The translations under genes were made by a program, and so were the position numbers. From Fistularia commersonii (Eukaryota; Chordata; Actinopteri; Syngnathiformes; Fistulariidae): 64,000 nt of DNA. The notes beneath the pieces were generated by a model that did no database searches, was not told the origin of the DNA, and saw only the letters and a list, made by a program, of their open reading frames with translations. Below, piece after piece: positions 1 through 11,044 of the stretch (position 1 is the stretch's first letter; each line of letters begins with the position of its first letter). The stretch spans positions 10,852,501 to 10,916,500 of the forward strand of contig JBBMNZ010000007.1 of assembly GCA_037954325.1 (NCBI GenBank). The letters are read 5' to 3'.

Positions 1-178
1 CTCCCATAGAAGTCAGGCTGAGATTATTTGGACGGAATAGCGGAGGAGATAAATGAATGGCGTAAAAAGAGGATATGAAGTTATCCTCTTTGGTGTGAGA
101 GAGGAGGATGAGATGAAGACACGTGATTGGCTGCGACAAATATCTGAAGGGAGAAGCCGAGGGAAACAGAAGTAGAAA
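1..178 (+). mobile_element. RTE-type LINE 3' end fragment
   Basis: This is a decayed C-terminal end of an RTE-type LINE polyprotein, cut by the window edge. In broken sense frames it gives pieces matching the conserved tail seen more clearly at 48306-48713: a VRLRLFGR-like start, then KEDMK, then an EEDEMKTRDWLRQ-like stretch. It carries stops and small deletions and cannot be functional. Assignment rests on similarity to the other copies in this window; the clade name comes from the RLRWFGH-type tail known in RTE elements. Confidence 0.6.
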
Positions 179-768
179 AACAAAAATAAAATGCGGAATT
201 TTTAGAAAATAAAAACAAAAGAACAAAAAAAAAAAAAAAGAGTCAGTACCTGAACGATATTCTTGAGCCCCGTCAAGGTTGCGGGACCAAAAGGGGGGTG
301 TTGCACGCCGTGTTTGACAAACAGCACCTACAGTTGCTGATCGGATAAAAATGCGCACAGAGACAAATGCCCCTTTGGCTGAGAGGTGCCAAAAAAACCT
401 TCCCCCTCCTTTGGCCGGGTGCCTTTTTGAAATTCAAGAGGAGAGGAAACACGAAATGGACTTAAAACCATCCCTATATTCAATATTTTAAAATTTTTAG
501 TTTTGAAGGATTTTAAAGGACGCACGCACCGGCTGCTCTCAAATGCCCCCGTGGACCTTTGGAGGAGGAATAAATCCACTAATGCATCAAACTGGAAAAT
601 TGTCATGCGGTTCCCAGTGTTTACAGCATCTGTCCCCATTAAATGAACATAAGAAATAGAAATGGATGGATGAAGATTAAATTCTAAATAGAGATCAAGC
701 GTAATGCTCGCGATCGGCCCTCGATGATATCGTTGCCTTTCTGCTCAGAGGGGACTGGACACATCTAA
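179..768. other. Unassigned A-rich DNA
   Basis: I see no gene here. The left part is A-rich and ends in a run of about 15 A near 224-240, which may be the old tail of the RTE fragment before it. The rest has no recognised motif; the 103-codon antisense frame at 328-639 has no recognisable domain. Confidence 0.5.
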
Positions 769-769
769 G

Positions 770-1345
770 AATTCCATAGTTTCGGGAACCAGCCTCCTCT
801 GGGGGAACTTTTTACTTTTGCATCCCCACAGGCAGTAATGGACCACGATAGGGACCGGCTGCAACGTGCACCTTGAGCACCACAGTCAGAACAAACAGCC
901 GCGAAGAGGAGGAGGAGGAAAGCGGCACAGACACCATGGAGAGCGAAGCTCCCAGAGCATCCATGTTCTGCATGCCATGGGCTATCAGGTGGGTTGGAGT
1001 GTTTTTATTTTCTCCCTGCATTGCTTCGTCATGTGAAGATTCCCACTGTTAGCTACCTCTGGACTTATTTTGATCAAAAATGTTGATGTCCTTCTGCAAG
1101 CCCTTGAAAGAACCAGAAGACCAGAAGAGCTTGGACCTCTTCAGTAGTTCTTTCCTCACTATTTTGGTCCATTTTATCACAAGGAAACAGCTGAGCAGTG
1201 ACCACTTTAGTTTTTAAAAATGATGCTCCTGGGTCCAAAAGAAGGGTCTGGTACATGTGTGGTTGATCAGTTCCACCAAGCACCTGCATCACATAGTTCC
1301 TATGGAACCCTCAAAAGCCCGTGCCGCAGATTAGAGACGACAATT
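770..1345 (-). mobile_element. SANT/Myb-like repeat, copy 1 (antisense)
   Basis: One of four copies in this window of an interspersed repeat of about 600-700 bp (others at 37190, 48880 and 55900). Read on the minus strand it has a GGTTCCATAGGAACT motif, then a start codon near 1180 opening with MDQNSEERTTEEVQALL. This resembles the beginning of the SANT/Myb-like (trihelix) DNA-binding ORF of Harbinger-type and related DNA transposons. The frame soon departs from such domains and stops near 1074. Further along, a GAAGCAATGCAGGGAGAA-like segment and a CCCATGG segment align with copies 3 and 4. Family name, terminal repeats and target duplications are not determined. It may be a non-autonomous derivative. 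Confidence 0.6.
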
Positions 1346-2504
1346 GTTTTGGTACTGAAGTCCTAGATCATGTTCCCTCTGCTGTTTGCATGCATAAATA
1401 TTCGGACAGGTTCTAAGGCCTGCAAATTGATCCTACATTAAAAAAAGTGGCTGTTGACGTGGACGTCTCCCGGGGAACTTCTGCAGCTTCCAGGGGGGGT
1501 ACAGTTGCAATCCGCGCCTCGGCCACCAGATGATAGCAGAGCCCAGACACTGATCCGTTTGAGGGGCTGGATGGCGCCCCCAGAAGACATCAGGAGAGCC
1601 TCTTTGAAGTCCACCACGCCGGTCACATTCGATTTCAGCTCTTCTTTGTATAACAGCCCCGCTCCCATGATTGCCTCCGTCGGGTAAAAGAAAAAAAAAA
1701 GTTGAGGTATAGATAGAATAGATCGGGCATCACACGGTTCTGCAGTTGTGCCGATAGCACTGTTGCCTCGATGCCTCTGGCCTTATTTTCAAGGGAAGGC
1801 CTGTTTTTTTTTTCTTCTCTTCCGAATAGTCCTCAGTGGCAGTCTCACTTAGCCTCAACTAGCCCGCTATCCCCGGCCACGATTATCACGGATGCTTTGG
1901 GCTCTTTGTTCACTTCCCACTGGATTTGACTCACCCCCCTTCCCCCTTCCCAACTCATCTACTGGACCGGAGAAAACAAGAGGAAAAAAAAATATATGAA
2001 AAAAGCTACACAAAGGCTGCACAGGCATATTTCCGGAGAAAGGAAAAGAATAAACACTGATGGAAATCAGAGGAGAAACGCTGGATTGGAAGAGGAGAGA
2101 TTGTGTGGTTTGATACCGGGAGAGATGATGCGAAGGGGGAAAATGACCGGATTTGATTTGAAGTGAAGTAGTTTGAGGCCGTCCTCCCGAGATCGACGAC
2201 GTGATCACCCGCCCCCTGAAAACAATGCGACGATTTGCCCGCCGTCCGTGGACGGAAGCTGTCCGTCAGCTGTTATGACTCCAGCTGGGGCGAAGGAGGG
2301 AACAGGATGACACTGATAGAGAGAGACTAAGTCTGCGTGGGTCCGGGACCAAAGCAAGCAAACAAACAAACAAACAAAGATGAGGCGTTTTTTTTTCAGT
2401 TCACAGCACAATGTTTTCTAAATCACATATAGTTGTATATCCGAATGAGAGGGTGAAGGATCATGTTTCAATATGACATGTTAATGAAAGGATGAATGGC
2501 TGTC
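1346..2504. other. Unique DNA with a GC-rich two-strand open block
   Basis: From 1438 to about 1690 both strands stay open for 76-77 codons in GC-rich sequence, which is mildly unusual in this AT-rich window. The antisense frame starts MGAGLLYKEELKSNVTGVVD; neither translation matches a family I know. From 1860 to 2250 the sequence is purine-rich on the plus strand with no recognisable signal. A host exon cannot be excluded but no convincing splice pair was found. Confidence 0.35.
2353..2379. repeat. (AAAC)n microsatellite
   Basis: A run of AAAC/CAAA units seen directly. It makes the antisense frame read as a low-complexity hydrophobic string and should not be taken as coding. Confidence 0.9.
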
Positions 2505-2612
2505 TGGTAACCAGTTTAGGTTTAATCCCAATGACAGCTGGGATTGGCTCGGTCCACCTACAACCCTGGGTGCGGGATAGGCGGTATAGGCAATGAATGA
2601 ATGAATGTTTCT
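2505..2612 (+). repeat. tRNA-headed SINE, 3' fragment
   Basis: The segment reads GACAGCTGGGATTGGCTC, then GGGATAGGCGGTATAGGCAA, ending in repeated GAATGA. This is the tail half of the SINE that recurs through the window; full copies have a tRNA-like head about 250 bp upstream. The head is missing here. Confidence 0.7.
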
Positions 2613-2814
2613 AGCAAGATGGGTTCCATATCCAGCGGCGCTGTGGTTAGCTGCCAGAATGTTACAGGGTTCGTGGATTTGCTGTGCATGTGCAAAAACA
2701 CGCAGGCGCTTCGTGTCTGTATGGATGAGACAGACAACGATTGGTTAGATGTCGTTCTTTGACTGGCTCAGGTTTAAACACTGCCTCAAATCAGGCCGCG
2801 TGTTTTGATAAGTG

Positions 2815-3125
2815 ATCAATTAATCGATCCATTCATGCATTAATTCATTCATTCATTTGTAACTTCTTGCATATCCTGCACTCAAGAGTTTCTGGAGCCT
2901 ATCCTTGCTGGGTGAGAGGTGGGGTTAAACCCCAAGTCGATCCCAAGTCGACTGCAGGGCCACTCATAGAGACAGACAACCGTTCACCCAGTCATTCACA
3001 CGTCAGAGTCTCGAGTGACCGTCCTGCATGTTTTTGGACTGTGGGAGGAAACCAATGTAGACAAAGCTGAAATCAAACCGCTAGAATAGAACCGGGGACC
3101 TTCTTGCTGTGAGGCAGAAGTGCCT
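2815..3125 (-). repeat. tRNA-headed SINE, near full length (antisense)
   Basis: Antisense copy running from a CATTAATTCATTCATTC tail at the left to the head at the right. Landmarks seen are GGAGCCTATCCTTGCTGGGT, a GTTTTTGGACTGTGGGAGG body motif and CTGTGAGGCAGAAGTGC at the head. The short plus-strand frame at 2867-3070 is simply this repeat translated. Confidence 0.8.
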
Positions 3126-4399
3126 CAATTTGACAATGACAAATTTAATGATGCATATTTTACACTAGTTTAATTCAAATATTAACGTTGGTGTTTTTTT
3201 TCACTGACATCTCAGACAAACAATGCTCTGGATAATACCGCCGTCCACGGCCGCCTCAGCTCCGTCGCACTGACAGAGATCTCCCGCAGATTGGTGCCTC
3301 CCTTTGCAGAGAAACCCGAGTGCACTGCCAGTTAGCTACTGCACAGGTAAATTATCCAATGAAGCAAGCAAATCCCTGCAGGGAGTAGATGAAAATTAAA
3401 AGGAACTAGGAAAAAAAAATTGAAGATTTGCTGGAAGCAATGAGCATGAGGATGAACACAGACAATCTGGCGAGCAAGGAGAGAGGGGGAGGAAAACGTA
3501 GAGGGCTCTCTGATAACAGAGCCAGAAGCAGGTGTGTAATTGGAACCAAATGTGGACGATCAAAAGGAGGGAGATGCACAGAGGGCAGAGACTGAGTCGG
3601 CCACGTGGAAGTCCTTTAAAATAAAATCGGAGAGGACAAACAACGACGAAGTGGTGACTCTATTAAGATATCCTGTTTTAAGTATTTTTCTTTTTGCCGT
3701 GAATCGAGTCAGAGACATCCTGTGTGGCGAAGCGGGACGGCGGGGGGGGGGGGGGGTATCTGCCGCTGTATCACCGCATCGGACGCTGAATGTTAAATAG
3801 CCCAAATATTATTTGTTGCCAAATCTCTGTGTAATCATTTGTGCCCTTCACCCGTGTGGAAACAATTAGGGATTGCAAGGGAGTGGTTTGGTGGTGAGAC
3901 TCTCCCTGGCTCGTTCCCAGCGGCCATCGCATATTCTTTATTTGAGGTACTTTTCGCCCCCAATTCCCAAAAAAATGCTTGAGCTAAACTGAGGACTACA
4001 TTATCCATAGGTGAACTATCTGTGAATGGTTGCGTGTCTCTGTCGCCGTGGAGACGGAGCTATGTGATTGACGGATGACTGGTGTTAGGGTACGGCTCAC
4101 AGCTGCGCATTCATTAGGTAACACACAGCTAATACAAATTACTGGCAATCAGGGAGGACTTAAAAGCGAGAGCCTCGGGCTCGCTGGTTGCTGGGTCATT
4201 CCTCATTTATCCTTTTTCGCCCTCCTTATGCGTGCCCTTGATCCTGTCACATGGGCTTTCTCTTTGCTGCATCCATCGTTTTTTTTTTGTTTTCATGATA
4301 GTGCTGGAAGACGGCAACCTGTTGCAACTTGTTTTACCCCTTATTTATCTATCTACTCTTTTGCATGTAACATGTGATACTGTTTTTTTGGCACAGCGT
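3126..4399. other. Unique DNA
   Basis: No gene or known repeat recognised. A homopolymer of 15 G occupies 3742-3756 and lies inside both short frames of that area. The antisense and sense frames at 3540-3805 overlap almost completely and have no domain signature, so I treat them as chance. Confidence 0.5.
3742..3756. repeat. Poly-G tract (15 nt)
   Basis: Direct reading of the sequence. Tracts of this kind are prone to length error in assembly and can form quadruplex structures. Confidence 0.9.
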
Positions 4400-5274
4400 T
4401 CTCCTTGCAACTTTGGAGAAAAATGATCACAAACTTGGGTTATCCACCAGCACTCTCTTCCCGGTCAGTGGGGACTTCAACCCCGACCCTTTCACCTCCT
4501 TTTCTCCCCGCCTTCATTCAGCATGTTGACTGCACAACCAGAGGGAATAACGCTCTGGACCTCCTGTATGCCAATGTGAGGGATGTATACAACTCTGACC
4601 CTCTGGGTGACTCAGGCCACAACCTGGTACACCTGGTCACCACCTACACACCAATGGTGAAGCGGCAGGCGTCCAGCACCAGGTCTGTGAAGGTCTGATC
4701 CAAAGCTACAGAGGAGGCATTGCAGGAGTGCTTCAACGTCACCGACTGGAGTCTTTTCGAAGAAGGCCGGTGGTGACATCGAGGATCTTTCCCGTTGTGT
4801 AACGGACTACATAAAATTGTGTGCAGACAACCTAGTCCCATCCAAAAAGGTCTGTTTCAATATTAATAAGAACATGAAATGCCTTTTCAACAAGGAAAGC
4901 CTTCATGTTTCTGGACCACCAGACCCTCTGCTCTGTCCAGAGGAAGCTGAGAAAGGCAAACCGTAACTTTAAGGAGAAGGTTGAATTCAAGATGGAGCAG
5001 AACAAAACAAGAGGTGTGAGGGAACATGAGGAAAATGACAGACTGGGAAAGCCACACCCGGAGCTAAAGGTGGCCCTGACTCTGTTGGGGAGCGAAACCT
5101 TTTCTTCAATAGGTTTGACACCCCGGTGAGCTCTGAGGGTCAATCAGGGCTTCCATCCCCCACCTCCTCGCCCTCTGTCACCTCTGCTGTAGGCTCTGCA
5201 CTTCCTCCCTCTGCCCATCAGCAGCGGTCACGGACAACTCCCCCCCCATCTCCCCTCTCTGTGGAGATTCCCAG

Positions 5275-5400
5275 TCTTCCAAGTCATGGTGAATTTCTTG
5301 CCGTGGGGGCTGGGCTTTGATTTCTTCACCTGGGGGTCTTTTGCCCCTCATCCAAGAGTCTTCAGTTCAAAACTGGAAAGGCTTCTTGGCTGGGGGGGGG
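5275..5400 (-). mobile_element. Penelope terminal-repeat scrap inside the LINE
   Basis: The segment carries CAAGTCATGGTGAATTTCTT and then CCCCTCATCCAAGAGTC and CTTCAGTTC. These are the same landmarks, in the same order, as the antisense Penelope terminal repeat at 34780-34875. It breaks the proline/serine-rich linker of the surrounding LINE, so it arrived after that LINE copy. It is heavily diverged. Confidence 0.55.
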
Positions 5401-5468
5401 GTCGGGTTGCAGCGATAGAAAGTTTTTCCCCAGGACACAGACATGGCCACTACCAGCTTTCGCTGACA

Positions 5469-5491
5469 CCCCCCCCCCCCCCCCCCCCCCC
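5469..5491. repeat. Poly-C tract (23 nt)
   Basis: A long uninterrupted C run, seen directly, lying just 3' of the Penelope scrap. Its true length is likely uncertain in the assembly. Confidence 0.9.
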
Positions 5492-6900
5492 ATCACACCC
5501 ACTTGAACATTGACACTCACAACCACCACTCCTCTCCTGCCCATCAGCAGCTTCCTCTTACAGTATCTCCCCAACCGGCCTCACCCTAATCACTGGGCAG
5601 GTGCAGAGGAAGTTCTCCCAGCTGGACCAGATAACATCAGGCCCAGGGTCCTCAAGGTGTGTGCTTGGCAGCTTGCTGGAGTCAGCCTTAATTTCTCTGA
5701 GCTGCCTGACCTCTGGAAGACCTCCTGCATTGTTTGAGTACTCAACAACTACAGGCTGATGGCACTAATGTCACATGTCATGAAGTCATCTGAGAGGTTT
5801 GTACTCCAGCACCTGAAGGATCAGCTATCTGCTTTCCTGAACCTTCTGCAGTTTGCGTATAGGCAGGGTGTGGAGGATGCAATCAAAGCCCTATCCCATC
5901 TGGAGGGTGCTAGAAGCTCTGTGAGACACTTTCTTTGACCGCTCCAGTGCTTTCAACAGCATCTAAACTACCTTTTTTAGGTCAAGCTGTTGGGTACGCA
6001 GCTTTACCCTGACATCACTGTCTGGATCTTTGACTACCTCACAGGACGGCTGCAGTATGCCGGAGTGGATGGCTGTGTTTCTGAGGCCCGGGGTACTTTC
6101 CTGTCTTCATTCCTCTTCACCTTCGGCATGAGTCCGGTTCCTGCCACCTCCAAAAATTCTCAGATGACTCTTCCATCATTTGATGCATTAATGAGGAGGT
6201 GTACGGAGGTCTGAGTGCAAGTTTTGTTGAGTGAAGCAACCAGAGCCAGATTCTACTCAACATCTCCAAGACCAAGGAGGTGGTAGTGAACTTTAGGAAG
6301 ACTCGGAAAAGAAATGTACCAATCACCATCCGGGGTAAGGAGGTGGAGATCGCGGACTCCTACAAGTACCTTGGTGTCCACATTGACAATACACTGGACT
6401 GGCCATGTAACACAGATGCCCTCAGGAAAAGTCAGCAGGACGTTCTTCCTGAGGAGACTGAGGTTGTTTGTTGTTTGTAGCGGGCTCCTCAAGACTAAGG
6501 TAGCCAGCATTCTCTTCGCAATAACGTGCTGGTGGGGCGGTGCCAGTTCTGGCGAGGTCAATTGGCTCAACAAGCTGGTGAGGAAAGCTTGCTCGGTAGT
6601 GGGACTGAACTTTGACAATCTTGAATTGGTGGTGGGGGAGGAAGAAGGACAACCTGGGAGCTATCCTTGACAATCCTTCCCACGACAAGCTGTGGCGACT
6701 GGGCAGCTCATTCTGCCAACGGTTCATCCCTCCCCGGTGCAGAACCGAACTGTGCTACCTCACTCATTCATACATGTCATTCGGTAATGTATTTTTATCC
6801 TTGATGATGTGTTCGTCCTTTTAATTGCGTCTTATATATATTGTTTTGCTGCTGTGACGAAAGAATTTCCCCTATGTGGCTGAATAAAGTATCTTATCAT

Positions 6901-7440
6901 TCCTTCCTGCCCGTTGGTGTATGCTGACACTTGTAAGCTTCATTCCTTTGCCCTTGAGTTTTGAACTGCCATCCCTTCCTGTCTTCTCAGTTCCGTCTGG
7001 TCCCCCGGAGTTTTGATTCCCGCCCTGCATCCTGGTTCCATATGACTCCCCTTTTTTGAGTTTGGATGGAAGTGCCCTGCGCCTGGCTCCTGGGCCCCAA
7101 GCTGCCAGAATTGCACCCCAACAGTAAGTCTATTTGCCTGCTCCCGGAACCAGCGCTTTCCCAAGAGCGATGACAAGTTGCTTGCCGGCCCCCGTAACCT
7201 CGGAGAGGCCGACTCGAGGGGGGCCAGCTCCACAACCGTCAATGCCAAACTGCTACCACCTCAGTACAGTTTTCTAAACCCTATCCTATCTTTTTGGTGC
7301 AGAGTCTTGTGTTAGCTTGTCCGACCCCAAAGCTGTTACTACTGGTCCAGGTTCAATCCCACCAATTAAATGGTGACAGGATAAGCAGTATAGACAACAA
7401 TACAATGGAAGTAGGATAAACAACCACACTGGGGGGGTAC
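6901..7440. other. C-rich block of unknown origin after the LINE end
   Basis: The stretch to about 7260 is richer in C than its surroundings and has the look of a transposon flank or untranslated region (for example TTTTTTGAGTTTGGATGG and GAATTGCACCCCAACA). Two overlapping antisense frames (6940-7248 and 6987-7235) translate it without a recognisable domain. An LTR remnant is possible but I see no paired LTR or primer-binding site. Confidence 0.3.
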
Positions 7441-7447
7441 TGCAATG

Positions 7448-7972
7448 AAATGTGCATTCATTATCTTTGCTGCTTACTACATTCAGGGTTGGTGAAGCCT
7501 ATCCCTGTTTTCATTGGGCGAGAGGCAGGGCTCATCCTGGACCGGTTGTCAATCAATCACATGGATACATATGGAAACATACTTGTATGTCATGTCTGTG
7601 GAGGTTCTCAGTCATCCAGGTCATGGTTTATTCTTGTCGAAATCTTCAGCGTTTCCGTTATATTCAGAAACTCCCCACAGGCCATCAGAACTGAAGAAGC
7701 CTCTCGGATGAGGGGTGAAATGTTTTCAAGTGAAAAAAAATTCAAGTCCAGTTGCCATGACAAGAAGATTTTGACATTGAGACATCCAGCTATTAACTCT
7801 CCCATTCACATATCGGGGCAATTTCAGGATTTCAAAGAACTTACTTTTTGGACATGGAGGAAGAACACGGGAAGAACATGACGCCTCCACACAGAGGGAT
7901 CCCCCGCTGGAATCCAACCAGGGACTTTCTTGCCGTGAGGTGGAAGCGCTAACCACCATGCCACCCGTAATA
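7448..7972 (-). repeat. tRNA-headed SINE split by a Penelope insertion (antisense)
   Basis: Left part: tail (ATTCATTATCTTTGCTGC) followed by AAGCCTATCCCTGTTTTCAT and GGGCGAGAGGCAGGG. Right part: CCCATTCACATATCGGGG through TCTTGCCGTGAGGTGGAAGC and GCTAACCACCATGCC, which is the tRNA-like head. Between them, about 7590-7785 is foreign Penelope sequence. The plus-strand frame of 143 codons at 7450-7881 is this composite repeat translated and is not a gene. Confidence 0.82.
7590..7785 (+). mobile_element. Penelope-like terminal repeat, nested in SINE
   Basis: Contains GGTTCTCAGTCATCCAGGTC at the left (inverted relative to the rest), then CAGAAACTCCCCACAGGCCA, GAAGAAGCCTCTCGGATGAG, AAGTCCAGTTGCCATGACAA and GAAGATTTTGAC. 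These landmarks match the terminal repeats beside the Penelope GIY-YIG relic at 34.6-35.8 kb. The left end inverted against the right gives a fold-back structure. Inserted after the SINE was already in place. Confidence 0.75.
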
Positions 7973-10225
7973 AAAATTAAGGTAAATTCTCCATCCATGT
8001 ATCAAATTTTTTTACTGAAACCATTGAATTGTATTCAAAGTCAGGTGCACAAGTTGCACGCAGATACAGATAATAAACGAACGCATGAATGCTATGATTA
8101 TATAAAGCGCAAGGTGAAACACACTGACTCTCACTTGCCGACAACCTGTAGCTCGAGAAAATGGTAAGAAAGCTAAGAATTCTCAAACGCCCGGACTTCC
8201 TAATGTGAAAATAAGAATTTTGTCATCCATTTAGACATGCGTCACTGGTCGTTTACTTGGTGAATTTAGACCGCTTTGTTTTTTGTCTGTACCCAGTAGT
8301 ATTTATTCTTATTATCATTCTTATTATCGCAAATGGGTGATCACAAGCTCATTCTGAGACAACTGTGCACTCGGATTGGGATTCATATGCACACTGAGGG
8401 GTCATCAGACATGAAATAACAATAAAATCATTTATGTATCCAATAATGCTATATATTTTATGTACAAACTTCTAATAATTCAGGAACTGTTGATGCCGAG
8501 TGTCTACGTAAGAAAGCATCCAGTGACTTCACATCTCCCTTTCAATTATCTGCTCTGTAACCAGAAATGACGCACACGTTGTGAGACACGGAACTTAGCC
8601 GGAGGGCAGATTTGAAGGATTTAGTGCGCGGTAATGTGTGAGACACGCCACCCTGGGTTTCACTGATGTGTAATCGCAGCTTGCGTTGATCTTATGCTAC
8701 CTCCGTCGTCTCTCTCTGGAGATGCTAGACGGGCAACCGCGCACGAGCTTTGTGTCATCAAATCAAAACTTCGGAAGCCCAGACCCCTGATCAGATTTTT
8801 GTTTAGCATCCGGGGTGATCTAAATGTAAATTCGTTTTTATTCCGGCTCCTCCCGTACCAACTGTGCCCCGGTTAGGTAAGCGGGGTGGGAGTTGAGGGG
8901 TTAGATGGTAATTCTGCCCGGGTAAGCATGTTTTGGCCGCAAGAGTTTGATTTTAAATTCATTTGAATAACTGCGTGGAAGCCAATTTGGTTCACTGGAG
9001 CCCCTGCTCTTCACAACGCTAACTAGATTAGTGACTGACGTCAAGTTGTTTTGCTGCACCGGGCTGCCAAGCGCTCCCTCTTAGCGCCTTACAACTCTGG
9101 ATTTACCTCCAAATTTTTAATACAACACCATATGTGCTTTGCAGAATATGCAATGAGCCTGGCTTGTGGCTTCACTGAGCCGCGGTAAAATATGGCCAAG
9201 AAAGGGAAAATAATACCCAGGCTAATCCATTCTACTCTCCTCCGCCTGAGTGCTGTGACAAAGGTGGTTTATTACCATCAGTCTATGATTATCAATATGT
9301 ATTAGGCTATCTCGCCATCAAACACACCCCCAGCAGGACATGGCAGGTAGAGAACAAACTATGATTCTGTTACATCAAGGAAAAGCATTATCCAAAGATA
9401 CGCATTCCCCGTAGCGCCGCACCGGCCCGGCAGCTGAATTTCCCCGAGAGGGTGAACGCGCGTTCGTGCACGGGCTGCGCGCTCGCCAAACCCCAGGAAT
9501 GCATTTGAGTTCTGAGACGCTCAACTCATCGGGGGCCCACCTGCACGAACCACGCAAATCCGCCGAGACGTTTACCTGGATTCACAGATTACTCCCGTAC
9601 CAGTTTGCTTTTCGGCATTTTTATATTGTTATATTTCTAATTTTTAATTGTTTATTAATTCAGCTTCATGTGCATTCTCCAGATCGGCATCGTCCATGAA
9701 TGGAATACCCTTGGATGGAAACACCGGACCCTGACGTAAGTCTTATTTCGCTTCGCCTAAAATCATCGGGCCTTTCAGTTTCGGCTTTTAATTCGGGATG
9801 TTAGGGCTCGCTCCATGGCTATGCCCCCTATCTCTGCGTGATATTACACCAAGGACAGATACTCCGACCCAGAAGGAGGAGGCGAGCAATAACCAGACAC
9901 TGATGCACGCTCGCCCAGCGGCAGACCACACAATCAGCATGCCGGAAGGCTGGCGGCTGCTGCGACGCAGTGGGTGGCGAGCTTTGATACACACCTGAAA
10001 GTGTGCAAAACATATTGAAAAGAGATGGGATTCAATAGAGTCTAACTGAAACCAATGCTATTATCCGTTCCACTCAAAGTTCCAAGCGGGCGATTTAGTT
10101 GTTTAGTTTTATTCATTCGCCTTCTCATTTATTCATGATGAACTTTGTCTGAGAATGAATTTAGGTTTGGTTTATCTGTGTGACAATGCCATTATCTCTG
10201 AGTCTGATGGAAATAGCTTTGGTGT
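7973..10225. other. Unique DNA with two CpG-rich patches
   Basis: No repeat landmark or gene recognised. Patches at about 8690-8880 and 9395-9560 are GC- and CpG-rich against an AT-rich background; the second lies next to AT-rich sequence at 9610-9670. The 9780-10010 stretch is also moderately GC-rich and open for 66-68 codons on both strands without domain signature. These patches might be regulatory DNA, but there is no direct evidence. Confidence 0.35.
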
Positions 10226-10229
10226 GATA

Positions 10230-10527
10230 CAGATGAGCAGACGTGTCGGTGTCCGTTTTCTTTTTGCCGCAGCCCATTCGTCAAAGCCCATTCTAACTTC
10301 ATGTTGTCCGTCACTTCGTCTATGAATCTCTCCTACCCAGATCTTCACTCTCCCTCCTCTGCACACGTCCCAACCATTTCAGTCTGACTTTATCTCCAAA
10401 ACGTCTAACAGGTGCCGTCCCTCTTATGGACTTGTTCCTGATCCTTTCCATCCTCTTCACTCCAGAGGAGAACCTCATCGTCTTAAGCTGTGCCTTGTGT
10501 CCCCCCCTCAGTGTCTCCAAACCAGAC
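10230..10527 (-). mobile_element. RTE-type LINE tail, part 1 (antisense)
   Basis: Minus-strand frame at 10320-10520 includes METLRGGHKAQLKTMRFSSG, then VKRMERIRNKSIRGTAPVRR and RLKWLGRVQRRESEDLG. This is the same conserved tail as the clearer copy at 48306-48713 (LRFSLGVTRM, NESIRRT, RLRWFGHARRRD). The copy is broken off at 10528, where a pogo-type MITE begins; the upstream part resumes at 11045-11290. Confidence 0.8.
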
Positions 10528-10816
10528 TACCGTAATTTCCGGACTATTGAGCGCACCTCAATATAAGCCGCACCGGCAAGCCGATCGCTATCTCGGGCTT
10601 CCTCCTGCGCACTAACACCGTCAAAGTTGTCTTCTTCGGTGTCGGAGTTGAACGGAATCAGAATTTCCCGGTCATTTTATCGGACCGATGTGACGAGGAC
10701 AAACGTTTTAGCGGCATGAAGCTCGTTTGCGTCCCCCACCCGAAAAAGTCCATATATTAGCCGCATCGTTGTTTTATGTGAAAAAAGTCGCGGCTTATCG
10801 TCCGGAAATTACGGTA
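10528..10816. mobile_element. Pogo-type MITE with matching terminal inverted repeats
   Basis: The left end reads TACCGTAATTTCCGGACTAT and the right end, reverse-complemented, reads TACCGTAATTTCCGGACGAT, so the terminal inverted repeats match over about 17-19 bp. Each end starts with TA, consistent with the TA target of Tc1/mariner/pogo elements. Inside, AATATAAGCCGCACC and TATATTAGCCGCATCG mirror each other. The 551 bp relic at 59815-60365 has related ends and a pogo-like HTH, so this 289 bp copy is probably its internally deleted relative. Confidence 0.85.
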
Positions 10817-10839
10817 GATGGATGGTCGTGCCACCTTAC

Positions 10840-10915
10840 ACATCACATTACATTACATTACAGTCATTTGCAGACGCTTTTATCCAAAGTGACTTACAAA
10901 AAATGCAATTCAGTC
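10840..10915 (-). mobile_element. UnaL2-like LINE/SINE 3' tail (antisense)
   Basis: Reverse-complemented, this reads GTAAGTCACTTTGGATAAAA, GCGTCTGCAAATGACTGTAA, then TGTAA repeats. That is the stem-loop plus TGTAA-type terminus described for UnaL2-like elements and the SINEs they mobilise. A sense copy lies at 27140-27205. Only the terminal 70 bp is recognisable, so the parent could be LINE or SINE. Confidence 0.75.
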
Positions 10916-10979
10916 GCAAGAGGTAGTACCAGTAGTCGGAAGTCAGAAGTGATCACTCAACCAAATAGCCATCTCAGAA

Positions 10980-10981
<2 letters not shown>

Positions 10982-11016
<35 letters not shown>
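10982..11016. repeat. (AT)n microsatellite
   Basis: Uninterrupted AT dinucleotides seen directly. The IYIYIYIY string in the local plus-strand frame at 10727-11167 comes from this tract. Confidence 0.95.
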
Positions 11017-11023
<7 letters not shown>

Positions 11024-11044
11024 GCATTCATTTCATTGTTAATT

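Larger units (their letters stand above)
4405..6900 (+). mobile_element. L2/Rex-type LINE relic (2.5 kb)
   Basis: A degraded non-LTR retrotransposon in sense orientation, with its parts in the normal order. At 4530-4700 is the end of an apurinic endonuclease-like domain (NALDLLYANVRDVYNSD followed by GHNLVHLV). At 5600-5740 is the linker and start of the reverse transcriptase (AGPDNIRPRVLK, then LWKTSCIV). RT pieces follow at 5750-5960 (FAYRQ, SSAFNS). The catalytic box appears as FSDDS at 6157-6171, and a SYKYLGVHIDNTLDW thumb region lies at 6360-6405. The 3' end at 6830-6900 reads AAAGAATTTCCCC...GAATAAAGTATCTTATCATT. Many frameshifts and stops show it is dead. A Penelope scrap and a long C tract interrupt it near 5275-5491. 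Family-level naming within the L2/Rex1/CR1 group is uncertain. Confidence 0.88.

Noticed and set aside
7450..7881. 143-codon sense frame as a gene
   Set aside because: It reads through a SINE and a nested Penelope fragment.
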